A DNA stretch of 64,000 bases, from the NCBI GenBank assembly GCA_963693285.1, contig OY848918.1, positions 19,789,484-19,853,483 on the forward strand, read 5' to 3'. Under the pieces are notes generated by a model, which was not told the origin of the DNA, made no database searches, and saw nothing but the letters and a program-made list of their open reading frames with translations. Both the position numbers and the translations under genes were made by a program. Source of the stretch: Xestospongia muta. Lineage: Eukaryota > Porifera > Demospongiae > Haplosclerida > Petrosiidae. Of the stretch, positions 36,911 to 47,290 are shown piece by piece; the stretch's first letter is position 1, and each line of letters opens with the position of its first letter.

Positions 36911-36976
36911 TCTGTTATTCATACCGAACTTAGAGAGAGAGGTTGTGAACTGGCACTATTAAAGCCACTTTGGTAT
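36911..36976 (+). pseudogene. Stray XRN2 exon 5 fragment, plus strand
   Basis: The plus strand reads CTTAGAGAGAGAGGTTGTGA followed by ACTGGCACTATTAAAGCCA. This closely matches the sense strand of XRN2 exon 5 (33637-33748), which reads CTTAGAGAGAGTGGTTGTGA then ACTGCCACCATTAAAACCA. The fragment is in the opposite orientation to the main gene, so it is an inverted partial copy. Confidence 0.65.
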
Positions 36977-37239
36977 AGTAATTCATCATGGCTTCAATTG
37001 ATGCTATAAGCAGATACTATTTTAACTGAAACTACTCCAGCTAGTTAAGTTGAAATAGTATCTACCTCTCTCTTATGGTTTCAGTTGTTGGACCAAAACT
37101 ACAAAGAGTACTTTTTGGATTCTAATTGACTTTACACATATTGAATTACACCAGTTTTGGCTTTGTAATAACTCAATATTAGGCTTACATTATATTGATG
37201 AGATTATGGTAATAAAGACAATGGTTGAAATGACAAAAT

Positions 37240-37430
37240 ACTATTTTAAGTGCAACTGTTTAATTGTGTCATCACTCAGTCTACATCTTTCTGGTGTGCC
37301 TTCTTCATCTTCACCAGTGGAGAGGCTGTTCAGCAAAACAGCAAAAATTTTCACACCTGAAACATTTTCCTGTATTGCTGAACAGCCTCTCCACCGGTGA
37401 AGATGAAGAAGGTACTCCAAGAACTTTGGC
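37240..37430. mobile_element. hAT transposase C-terminal remnant arranged as an inverted repeat
   Basis: Arms at about 37297-37338 and 37375-37415 are reverse complements (CTTCTTCATCTTCACC, GTGGAGAGGCTGTTCAG). Both arms, read inward, encode VPSSSSPVERLFS, the signature of the hAT dimerisation domain. The left arm continues TAKIFTPETF on the plus strand. On the minus strand, past the left arm, TPERCRLSDDTIKQL continues the same domain. The coding end has thus been broken and partly inverted. Confidence 0.65.
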
Positions 37431-37684
37431 ATGCAAGCTTCACAATAGATAGACACTTCTACGATTCTCTTTCTAATACTTGGCTGGATTTGTGTCCATG
37501 AAGACACAAGGAGCTGCACAAGTAATCATCTGTGTTTGAATGGCTTTGGAAAAAGGAGTGGTTTTAGTCTCAGGATAATCGAAATAAAGCTAAATAAGGT
37601 TTCGCTCTTCTTTATATGTGGTTCCAAACTACCCTCAACATGAGCTTGGGTAGGGTTAGCTTTGTTGATTTAATGAATAAGATT

Positions 37685-37874
37685 AAAAAGGACTTACAGG
37701 TACTTCAAAGTACTTACAAGTATTTTAGTACTTGTAAATACCTCCCTTAGTACTTGAGTACAAGTACAAGTACTGTGCAGAAATGAAGAAAGGATTTAAG
37801 TGTAAATACAAGTACTTTCATTGTTGTACTTATAATACTTAAGTACAAGTACCAATGTACTTGGCCCATGCCTG
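37685..37874. mobile_element. hAT-like terminal region with GTACTT-rich subterminal repeats
   Basis: Repeated GTACTT / AAGTAC words, including TACTTGAGTACAAGTAC, crowd the end. The outer tip read inward is CAGGCATGGGCCAAGTAC, which has the CAG(G)..TGGGC form of many hAT termini. The opposite terminus was not found, so the element is truncated. It probably belongs with the transposase remnant about 300 bases away. Confidence 0.5.
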
Positions 37875-38525
37875 CTTATAGTGTAACTATAGAAGTCAAT
37901 ATATGTATAAATGAATTAATAAATTTGTTCTTAGAAATGTTAGAGCTTCATAGAAGTTTATGTATGGGTTCATTCTAATACACATTTCATATCATCAATG
38001 TCATACTTGAGAACTATATAGTTTATTACAATGACATTGCAATCACCATGCAGATTGATACAATGGTGTAATACTATTACTAAGCATTGCTATCATCATA
38101 GTCATTTTTTGATGGCATATCATGAATCTATATCATTTTTAAAGTGTAGTATCAAAGATTTAAACTAACCCTCTAGTTAATAAGCATGCATTTTTCATGC
38201 ATAATAATTCATCTAAATTAGACAATGTGTACTTTTATATATTACAAGCATTATAGATCAGAGATCTATTTATTTGATTATACAGTATATCACTTTGTAA
38301 AATGAGGAAATACCTATAGGTCCAGAATAAAGTCATATTTTACTGTGTACAGGATTTATAAGTAATTTAGCATTATTATCAATATTAACTTCATCAAAGA
38401 AATATTTTATCAACTACATAAAAAAAATTGATAGACTACAAAAAGGAACCAAAAATATAGCTAAGAAACTGCAGTCACTACTAGTACTGTTACATGTTCC
38501 CTTTTATGAAGATTAGTATCGCTGC

Positions 38526-38975
38526 TCATTTCTTCTTTCGTGGATCAATAACTTGGAGAGTGCAATAAGCTGTCAAATCATCAACAGTTGGTCCTTGAAC
38601 AACCTCAACTATAAAAGGACCTTGATTCAACGGATAATGTGAAACAGTGGGCTTTTGTCCAAGTGTGTAGTTGAACTCAACAAAAATTGTTTCTCCAGAA
38701 ACTAAAATCTTGAAAGAACCAGACACATAATCCCTTCCTTCAGCCTGTATGCAAATTTATATAATACAAGCAATGTTTTGATTATAATTTATAATATACC
38801 TGGATAGTGCCTCTTGTAACTATCTCAGTTGGATTTGATTGCCACCATTCGTGTACATTTCCATAGTGAACTATTATTGCTGCACCAGAATTGTCGATTA
38901 ATGTAATACTATATCTTACTAAGAGGAAAATACTATTAAGTCACACACATTATTAAATTAATTACCTAAACTCAT
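38526..38975 (-). CDS. Small three-exon gene, 115 residues, family unknown
   Basis: Exons on the minus strand: 38966-38975 (ATG plus 7 bases), 38800-38918 and 38526-38744, with GT-AG introns and matching phases (1, then 0). The product is 115 residues with no signal peptide or membrane segment seen. Alternating hydrophobic stretches (YSITLIDNSGAAIIVHYG, SFKILVSGETIFVEFNY, GPFIVEVVQG, YCTLQVIDP) suggest a compact beta-sandwich. It is the only intact member among three local copies (others at 35834-36120 and 41347-41520). I do not recognise the family. Confidence 0.65.
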
Positions 38976-39697
38976 GTTTCTTGCAATTGAAGTCTTCTGA
39001 CTGTGAGGTGAAGAGGGTTTCAATCAGAAAAAATTTCTTGACTGATATGAAAATCTGAGCTAAGACAGGCCTTTTTATTACAAATACAGCACAAGATCAC
39101 GTGTATAATATGCTTCCGTTAAGCCGCCTCTTTTGCTAGTCTCGTTCTCAGATTGGCAACTCCCCCGAGCGATAACCTAATTTTGCTTCAAATATTTGGT
39201 CCTTGCGTCATCTCGTGCAGTCAGTGATCGTATGACCTTGTGTAAAGACGAGGGATTACTACAACTTGGCAATTGATACCTCACCCCTACAGGCAATTAT
39301 AAGCAGAAATTCATATCCCAATAAACAACATTACTGCTTGTTAATCTAATGTGACTAATGTTGTTAATCTAATGTATCGAGATAATTGGGATAGAAAATA
39401 TTTGCCTAATTGTATTATATTTGATGGCATGAATCTAACACACTATAAATGTTAGCTATAAACTACTACTTTCAAGTTTATATTTCTGCTTAATATCAAT
39501 AAAAACTGTATAAACAAAGGGAATCTAGTTCTTAAATCAATACATTAATATATAGCTGGGTAAGTACCTGTCTAATTAGCTAATTAAGTTACTAGTATCA
39601 TATTCATATAAGAGTCATTTATAAAGTACTATTACCACGCCATAAATATGACACTACATTATATGTATTGGCAATACACATCTACTAGAAGCTAAAG

Positions 39698-39835
39698 ATC
39701 AATTAAATTATGCTATATATGGAGTATACACTGTCTAAAATGAATTAAATGAAATCTATGATGTTCATTTATTGTTAACTCTTGGGACAAACTCATTAAT
39801 AAAGTAATCTCTAATATTGAATTATGTGGTCTGTA
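39698..39835. repeat. Dispersed repeat, copy B (partner at 36555-36690)
   Basis: Second copy of the repeat, same orientation, about 3.1 kb downstream. The spacing is close to that between small-gene copies 2 and 3 (2.8 kb), consistent with stepwise local duplication. Confidence 0.75.
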
Positions 39836-40006
39836 AATACACACATTTCCTTCTAAGTGAAACACTATGACTATCATGTTGTCACTTTGTAGATCTTAAA
39901 ATTTTATTCTTGCAAGCTTTTATGTTATGGGTTTCTGCATATTATACTAAGATTATATGCATAATGTATAGTAGTCAATGAAATTTATATACAAGTATTG
40001 TGACCT

Positions 40007-40182
40007 AGAGAAGGCTGAGACCCAAGTGGCAGGAATCGGAATGAGATGGTAGGTCAGAAAAGAGTTACGTGTATATTGCATATACTTTTTGTGTGATACA
40101 TGTAAATGAGAATTCCCTTTAATTAATAGATTTAATGAGGTGTCCTGTAGTAATATGTACCTTGAGTTAGCTTAACACTGGT
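40007..40182 (-). pseudogene. Stray XRN2 exon 16 / intron 15 fragment
   Basis: The plus-strand text GAGAAGGCTGAGACCCAAGT continues through AGGTCAGAAAA, ACAAATGAGAAT-like and GATGAGGTGCCCTGTA-like words. It matches 29569-29740, which spans the 5' end of XRN2 exon 16 and the adjoining intron, in the same orientation. Intron sequence is included, so this is a DNA-level duplication, not a retrocopy. Confidence 0.7.
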
Positions 40183-41346
40183 GTGACAGCGTCAAATAAC
40201 AAGAATCATATTACTCATAATAAAAGTATTGTCATAAGAACATGTTATACTCTGTCCGAGTTAAGTTAAGACCTTTATTAAAAAGGTGTTTTATGTAAGG
40301 TGAGGTATTTCCTCGCCTATTATATGAAATTAGCGCTAAAAGTATAATTATTTTAATTTTATTCATTATTTGTTCACGTATATGTCATGCGAACACAACA
40401 CATATTCTCTCGTGTTCGTGAAGATGCCAAAGGGAAAGAGAATGAGCTCACAAACAAATAAGTTGTTGCTAATGTCTCTGACTATAGTAGTACACGTATA
40501 GACATAAGAGAGTGGATAACAGACGCCACTATTATGAACACCCTCTCATTATTAACAAAGGGCACTCTTACTTAAATCGAATGATGAAAAACTTAAAAGA
40601 ATAGGCCAGTTGATTATTATTATTATTATTAATGAACATTACCATACATAAAGTAAACCAGTTGCAGAGTGTGATTGATTTAGAGAAAAAATAGTACTGA
40701 TGGTTAATCTGTGATATACACAGACCACCAGTGGTTAAAAGAAAAATGAAAGAAAATTAAAATTGAATTCTGTGAGAATACCTTAATCCATCAGATAGTC
40801 TCTTACTTCCTTTATAAAATTACATGCCCAAGCCACTCCAATCATTTACATTGACTATCCAGTATTGTTATTAAACAGATGTTATTACATGTTGATACCT
40901 GGAATTTAAACAGACAAACAATGTGAACTGATTTATAACTAAACCACTTGTTATTGTATTATAACAATCAGGTTGTGTTATAAATAGTTAAGATTTAGAG
41001 ATCTCAACCTATACCTTTTGTATTCAAAACTGCTGTTGAACAAATTGTTATGACTCAGCAAAATAGACCTGTAAATTAGGATTGACTTCTGTTGTACTGT
41101 CTTATTATATTGTCACATTACTCTGCTGCATAACTCTCACAATATACATCATGCTATGTTCTGACTTAATTAAGTATTACAATGTTATTAAGTTAGTTTT
41201 ATCCAAAACTTTTTTTAACAAGTACATAATATAAATTAATAAAGATCTATGAAATAAGGAAACTGAAAAAAATAGCTGCAAAAAATTTAGTCTCTATTTG
41301 TACTGTTTTGTATTCCTTTTTTCAAGTTTAGCATCACAGCTCATTT
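40183..41346. other. No gene recognised
   Basis: AT-rich sequence between the XRN2 fragment and small-gene copy 3, with no supported feature. Confidence 0.4.
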
Positions 41347-41620
41347 TTATTTCTTTGAATCAACAACTTTGACAGTGCAGTAAGCTGTCTCACCCTCAAC
41401 ACGAATGCCATTAACGATCTGAACTTCATAAGGACCTGGATTCAGCATTTTACTTACAAAGGAAGGCATTTGTCGTTTAAGACAATAATTTTATAAGCTA
41501 TAAAGATGAAAACATAACTCATGTACAGATATTATTAAAATAATTACCATAATATTCACCCATATTCCTTTCAATTGATAGTTTACTGAAGAGGAATTTA
41601 ATCTGAAGAAAGTCTTTTGA
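41347..41620 (-). pseudogene. Copy 3 of the small gene family (degraded)
   Basis: The minus strand reads MLNPGPYEVQIVNGIRVEGE then TAYCTVKVVDSKK and TAA (41347-41349), aligning with the C-terminus of the intact copy. Farther upstream the frame is lost within 50 codons. The sequence beyond (to about 41660) still resembles the 5' flank of the intact gene at about 38998-39070 (shared AGTCTTCTGACTG-like and TTAAG..AGGCCTTT-like words). Confidence 0.6.
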
Positions 41621-41659
41621 CTGATCTAAAAAATTGAGTTAAGAAAGGTCTTTATATAC

Positions 41660-43715
41660 ATTACAGATACCTTCCCTCAAATTCACAGCTGGCCAAAAAT
41701 GCAATAGGTGATAGATTTCAATTGTAGCTATAAAAAAGCAACAGTTATATCTGTATATATTGTTTGATAATTACAGCTGACCAACAGATAATTTGCTATA
41801 TTTCCTGAGTGGACAAAGTGGCAGTTGCTCTGTAACTGCATGTTACAGATGCCAAAAGCAGACATCCATTTGTAATGCTAAGTTCATACTCGTCCTTGCA
41901 TTTTTTGATTATTATTTCTTATTTTCTATTAAAAAATGAAAATTTTCTGAATAATTTTCTAATTTTATACAGGAGGAATATAAATATTATTAAAGGTAAA
42001 GTCAACACAGTATTTGTTGCCTCTTATGAAGATGAATTGGAGTGATACGCTTAGACATTTAAAATTTGAAGAGAAACTTTTCACATGACAAAAATGATAC
42101 TAGTTAGAAAAAGTAAACAAACACATTTGCAATAACTGCTATGAGTAAAGTGATAGTCAGAATTGTCTCATTTATTCTTGTAATCTTTTAAGTTTCATAT
42201 CCTATTAAAGAACATAAAACTGCCGGTTATATTGTCATTTTTAGACAAGGACAAATCTAATTTTTCAGCATTAAAGGCATCTTTAAAATAAATAATGTAT
42301 ATTCTGTAATTGTAAAGTGATCTCCTATTTTTTACAGTCTTGCACTTCTTCTTACTTGCAAATATTACCTTTATAATTATTATACAAACTAAGTTTGTGA
42401 TTAATGCTTATCTTCACTAATGGTATTTAATAAATTCAAACTAATATCAATATCTAAAAATTAAATTCAATGTAGTAATTTCACCAAGGTTCTAGTGTAA
42501 ATAATGTATATAATAATATGATGACAGAATATAATTATGTCACTGGACATACCTTCAATATGAGCAGAATGGTCTTTTTCTAGAGGAACAAGTTTATTTC
42601 ATAGTCATTTCCTCCTCATTAACAATATTACTGCTAAAAAAATACCCTAATTTGCTAAATATACAAAATAACACTGAATTATATAAGTGCACAACTAAAC
42701 CCATACCTTTCACATCTATCTTGACAGACATTTGAAGATTAACAAATGTGGGAAATACATAATGTTCTACTTAAACAAAAGGCATCAAAAACTTTATAAT
42801 GAATATTATCTGGTTGATTTTGATCCTCACAATACAGACATTCTGTACAAACTGGTAAAAATGGTTGAAGTTCACATGAAAATCTATCATTTATTATGAT
42901 TGCTGAGTCACAAAACAATTTTTTCATCAAATGAAGTAGTTATATATTCATTAGGAAATATGATTAAGCAGTATTATACTTCATAAGAGGAACAGTAACA
43001 TAAATATACTTTATACCATAAAGACACATGAGAGAAGCTTGTGAGACGAGATATAACGCAACTACACATAATTCTACTAATTGAGATAAAATTTGTACAT
43101 GTACTAATGATCAAATACAGTAGAATAAAGTACAACAGATGAATGTGTATAATAATCAAACAAATGTTCACCATATCATTGTACAGGAGCCTGAACATTA
43201 ATTTTAGGCGTAGATGTCTTCGAGATGATGCAAAAACATTAGACCACTTAGTAGCAATTGGAATAGACTTTTGTGAACAAAATTTGCATGAAATGAATTC
43301 TTCACAATTAATTATACATTTTTGTAATCTTTGCAAAACGTGAACATCTTGACTAAGTCTATTGTTTGATACAAGCAATTGTACATTCTATGTAAATAGA
43401 AAAGCTCATTGTCACTGAGTACTTCTCCTTGAAAAGCAAACTAAGTCCTGATGAATTATTTTTCAGCATCAATTTTCGACACAGTGCATGAAAAACTCTT
43501 TATTTGTTGCATTATCAAAAGATCTTGTGACTGACAAAACTAAGTATAATTACTTTTAGATTTCCATTGAGTCTGTTCATATATAGTTTATAGAAATTTA
43601 TCCTAATGGTTCATTAAAGTACTTAATTGTTTGTCCCTCTGCATTTCTGAAAACTTAAAAAATATTTATTTTTCTTGCAAAATCTAATTGCTAATCTCAG
43701 AAATACACAATGCAT
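41660..43715. other. No gene recognised
   Basis: AT-rich. A plus-strand frame at 43143-43343 and a minus-strand frame at 42974-43378 overlap and show no secure domain. Confidence 0.4.
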
Positions 43716-43825
43716 AGGATCAAAGACATGCCAACATACTACATTATAATGTAGTATGTTGGCATGTCTTTGATCCTAATTTTGTTTGTTCCTCAGTTTA
43801 ATTAAACAGAGGAACAAACAAAATT
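43716..43825. repeat. Two adjacent palindromes (62 bp and 48 bp)
   Basis: 43716-43777 is a perfect 62 bp palindrome without spacer, starting AGGATCAAAGACATGCCAAC and centred on TTATAA. It is followed immediately, at 43778-43825, by a 48 bp palindrome (arms AATTTTGTTTGTTCCTC, centre GTTTAATTAAAC) with one mismatched pair. Such back-to-back palindromes should extrude cruciforms. Their origin (foldback element, end-healed break) is unknown. Confidence 0.9.
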
Positions 43826-44599
43826 TCAGAGTATTTAACACCATATTCACAATAAATGTAAAATTTCTCGTTAAGGAAGTAGTGAGGAACAAAACTTGAT
43901 TGAAACAACTATTTATCATTTAAGTGTTATTACGATTTCTATTTATGGTGGAAATTATTCTTTTTATGAAATTAAAAATAATTTCTTCTGATTAGCCACG
44001 AGGCATTGTGGGCAGGAGATGCATGGAAATACTACCATTTTCTTCGTATAAATGGTTAGGTTTTACTCACATGTTGTTTAGAAATAGTCTAAACACTGCA
44101 CTACTTAGATTGATACATGTTGCTTGTGTACATTTTGTTGTCCTGTCTTTGCCTTATACTTGGAGAGAATATTATAATGTGGATTACAATTTTAATAGGT
44201 TGATAATGAAGATGTTTGTATGTGTATGTGTATAATAATATGTTTGTCTAACATATAGGATGTATGTTTTGGTAGTACTTTTTGAGTGTATGGTACTTCT
44301 TAAAACAAAGGTGTGTTCATAGATGAATATAACATATGTCACAATTGATGTTGATTTGTTTTCTTTTACCAGATTGTCTTCTGCTATATACTTTACAATA
44401 AATTTTTACACTTGTGGATTGGGAAATAATGATCACATAGTCAGATAGGGATATCTTGTGCTACGACAGGTACTAACTTCATATTAATAAAGGCATGAGC
44501 TAACTCTAGACAGAAATCCATATGTAAGAGACGTGTACAATAACTTGGTTTAATACATTTTGTCTGTACACGATGTATGGATTAATAAATGTGATGTCT

Positions 44600-45140
44600 A
44601 GCAAGTGGAAAAAAGATTTGTTTCTGTCATTTTTTAGAACTGTGAATAATCCCTAGTATGTAACAAACAGATCCTTCTTGTGTACACCTTCCATGTAAGT
44701 TCTGTAATCGTGAATGATTGTTGGATTCTGCATGGTCATAACTCTCTCTCAGGAAGAATTGGTTCATCCTTGAATCTTGACTAAAAACTCATCATCAATA
44801 GTAGAAAGGACAATTACAACTTTCTTATCCATCCACTAAACTCTAAGTATGTACCCATGTTAGTATCTTGTCCTTTTACCTTTTCTAGTTATTTCTTTTA
44901 TAACCAATCATGTATTCTGTTTTCTGTTTAGGTTGACTATACCACAACTTCTAAAATCAGTTTCATATAGCTGTCTACACAAGTACAGACTTATTCAGAT
45001 GTTAAAAAAGTTGAACTCCTTAATTTGAAGGTCAACAATCTCTGGGAGAACATGATGAGTTGACAATGGTAAATCATCATCTGATTTGTCTGACGTCCAC
45101 TGTAGAGGTCCCGGTTCTTCATACAGCTACTTTTTGGCAT
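44600..45140 (-). pseudogene. piggyBac-type transposase relic, minus strand
   Basis: The minus strand reads, in pieces, LSTHHVLPEIVDLQ, NFF near the second catalytic region, SCGIVNLNRK, WMDKKVVIVLSTI, then TIIHDYRTYMEGV before the third catalytic region. The order matches PGBD proteins (ACGT-R-NRK, W-DK-V--LST, YN-YM-GVD). Several stops show it is dead. It differs from the 22.6-25.5 kb element and is closer to a PGBD4-like type. Confidence 0.6.
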
Positions 45141-45859
45141 CAGTAAATACCCAAAGCCTTCATCTCCTATTTACATAGATTATTGGGGAGGTAACGATAA
45201 AAGCTATTTTTAGTATTTCATGAGTTTAAGAAAAAAAAGAACAATGAACAATTTTTTTAGATCAGAACTTATGGATTATTTCAATGAACTATGGACAGAC
45301 ACCAAAAATAACAAAATATTCTACCAAACAAACTTTGATAGTCAGCAATATTCTGGCCATCCTCAGCAACATCTCAGAGCTTGTGTCCATGATTTTGCTA
45401 AATGTAAATTCACTCAACAAGAGCTATAATTTTTCTGGATAAGTAAACAGTATAGGTGTTATTAGCTTGCCATCTATTCCTATTTACTAGAGTACAAGTT
45501 GCTTTTTGTCAGTAATACATTTTGCAGATAATGTCTCGAGGTAGGATTCCTTTTCTTAAAAGTTCGTCGGCGGAGGCCATAAATTCGTTTCGCCCTGCAT
45601 CGTTTAATTAATGATTATCACGTATCCATCTTAGTAGGTATACAGTAACTAAGAAAGTCTCCTATGCTTGACCAGCTGTTTCTAAGGAATACTGAGCTTT
45701 TCATTGTAATAACTGTGAAACCATATCTTATTAAACTTATTGTTTATCCTTCAGAATTTCACTAAGTAATACATTAATAACAAAATTTAATGTTATTAAA
45801 ATTAATTATACTACAGAATTTAAAGTAGTGAGAATGAAGTAAGGTATTGGACAGATAGT

Positions 45860-46489
45860 CAGATATCAAAATAGAGGAAGAATGTAATTCAGAATCAGAC
45901 TCAAGTGATGAAGAATGTAATGAAGAGAGTGATGAGTGTAGGAGCAATAGTGGTAATGTTATTGAAGAGTGATATGAACATTAATTTACCTAATGATAGA
46001 GGAAGAGTAATATCAACAAGGAGAGGTAGAGGTGGGATAATAAGTCAAGAGACAAAGAGAAAAGATGAAAAATATAATTACAAATTATAATGAACATTAA
46101 CATCTTAGGATCTGATGAAATTCAAGTAGAACCATCATTTACCAAACTCTGTGACCAACTATTCCACAATCTGAAAGACTCACACCTCTATAATGCTTCA
46201 ATTTAATGTTTATCAATGCTGTATGTCTGTTTCTAGTGAGATAGGACTGATGAATTTGCATCTTAAAACTAGCAAGGTAAACTAAACTGCCCTCAATGGA
46301 TACCAGTAACTATAGAAGATATAAAGGCCTTGTATGTGTCATTCTGGAGACATTGATTCACGAAAAAAAAACGGATATGGTCCAATCATTTATAGACTTG
46401 TTGTTTCCCATTATCAAATCTATTATGTATCCATAAAATAATGCCCATTGGCCAGTCAATAATGAGAATTTTAAAGGAGGATGAACTTT

Positions 46490-46540
<51 letters not shown>

Positions 46541-47290
46541 ATCAAGGGAAAAAACCAATTGGGGATAAAAATGCATTACTTGCTGGTAACAAATTAGGCG
46601 GTATGCACAACATGTTTGTTTACTCAGGCAAAAAAACGCCACTAATACAACAGCCTACTTCATCTCACACTACTAATGTAGTTTTATCATTACCAGAATA
46701 CTTGAAAGGAAAGGTCATGACCTGTACATTGACAAGTTGTATACAACATACCACTAGCCTATGAACTATATTAATTTAGAATATCATTCACACATGCAAT
46801 TTTTTTCAAAGAGAAAGGTTGCCCAAACAAATAACAGTCATTAATAAGGACATGAGAGATACAATACAATCATAATAAATAAGATTATAATATCGTCCTT
46901 AGATGGGTGGACAAAAGAAATAGGATAATGTTTTTAACCTAATATTTAAAAAGTTATTGAAATTTAGTCTAGATTAATCCTATACAATAATGTCAGTTAT
47001 AAACTACTTCCTTCCTTTAATACAGAAGAACATCTGAGGAATGAAAAAAATGGTTGTTACTGAGTGAAATGAATATTATGTTGGGTATCAATAAACTTGA
47101 CCAAATGAAAAGTTACTATGAATTTCCTCATAAGTCAGTCAAATGGTGGTGAAGCACATTGTTCTGTTTATTAGATATGCCTATTGTAGATGGTTACATT
47201 ATACCTAATCAAACATAAAGGAAACAAAAACAAAAAAATGAATAACCTTGAGTTTCGTTATGAAATTATCAAAGAGCTGACAAGACAACT
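45860..47290 (+). pseudogene. piggyBac-type transposase relic, plus strand
   Basis: Pieces in order: an acidic start (SDSSDEECNEESDE), WIPVTIEDIKAL, MHNMFVYSGKKTP, SHTTNVVLSLPEYLKGK, then after a frame change HDLYIDKLYTTY (second catalytic Asp). Later come LGINKLDQMKSYYEFPHKSV and KWW (third catalytic region). An AT microsatellite (46496-46538) interrupts it. Multiple stops and frame changes mark a relic. It lies tail-side to the minus-strand relic at 44.6-45.1 kb. Confidence 0.65.
46496..46538. repeat. (AT)n microsatellite
   Basis: An uninterrupted AT dinucleotide run of about 43 bases inside the piggyBac relic, giving false Tyr-Ile repeats on both strands. Confidence 0.9.

Noticed and set aside
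42974..43378. 134-codon minus-strand frame overlapping a plus-strand frame at 43143-43343
   Set aside because: No recognisable domain or splice context. A weak resemblance of the plus-strand frame to retroelement capsid regions was not convincing.
44008..44235. 75-codon plus-strand frame
   Set aside because: Low-complexity hydrophobic composition, no splice or homology support.
45220..45429. 69-codon plus-strand frame
   Set aside because: No domain recognised and it lies beside transposase relics; it is not supported as a gene.
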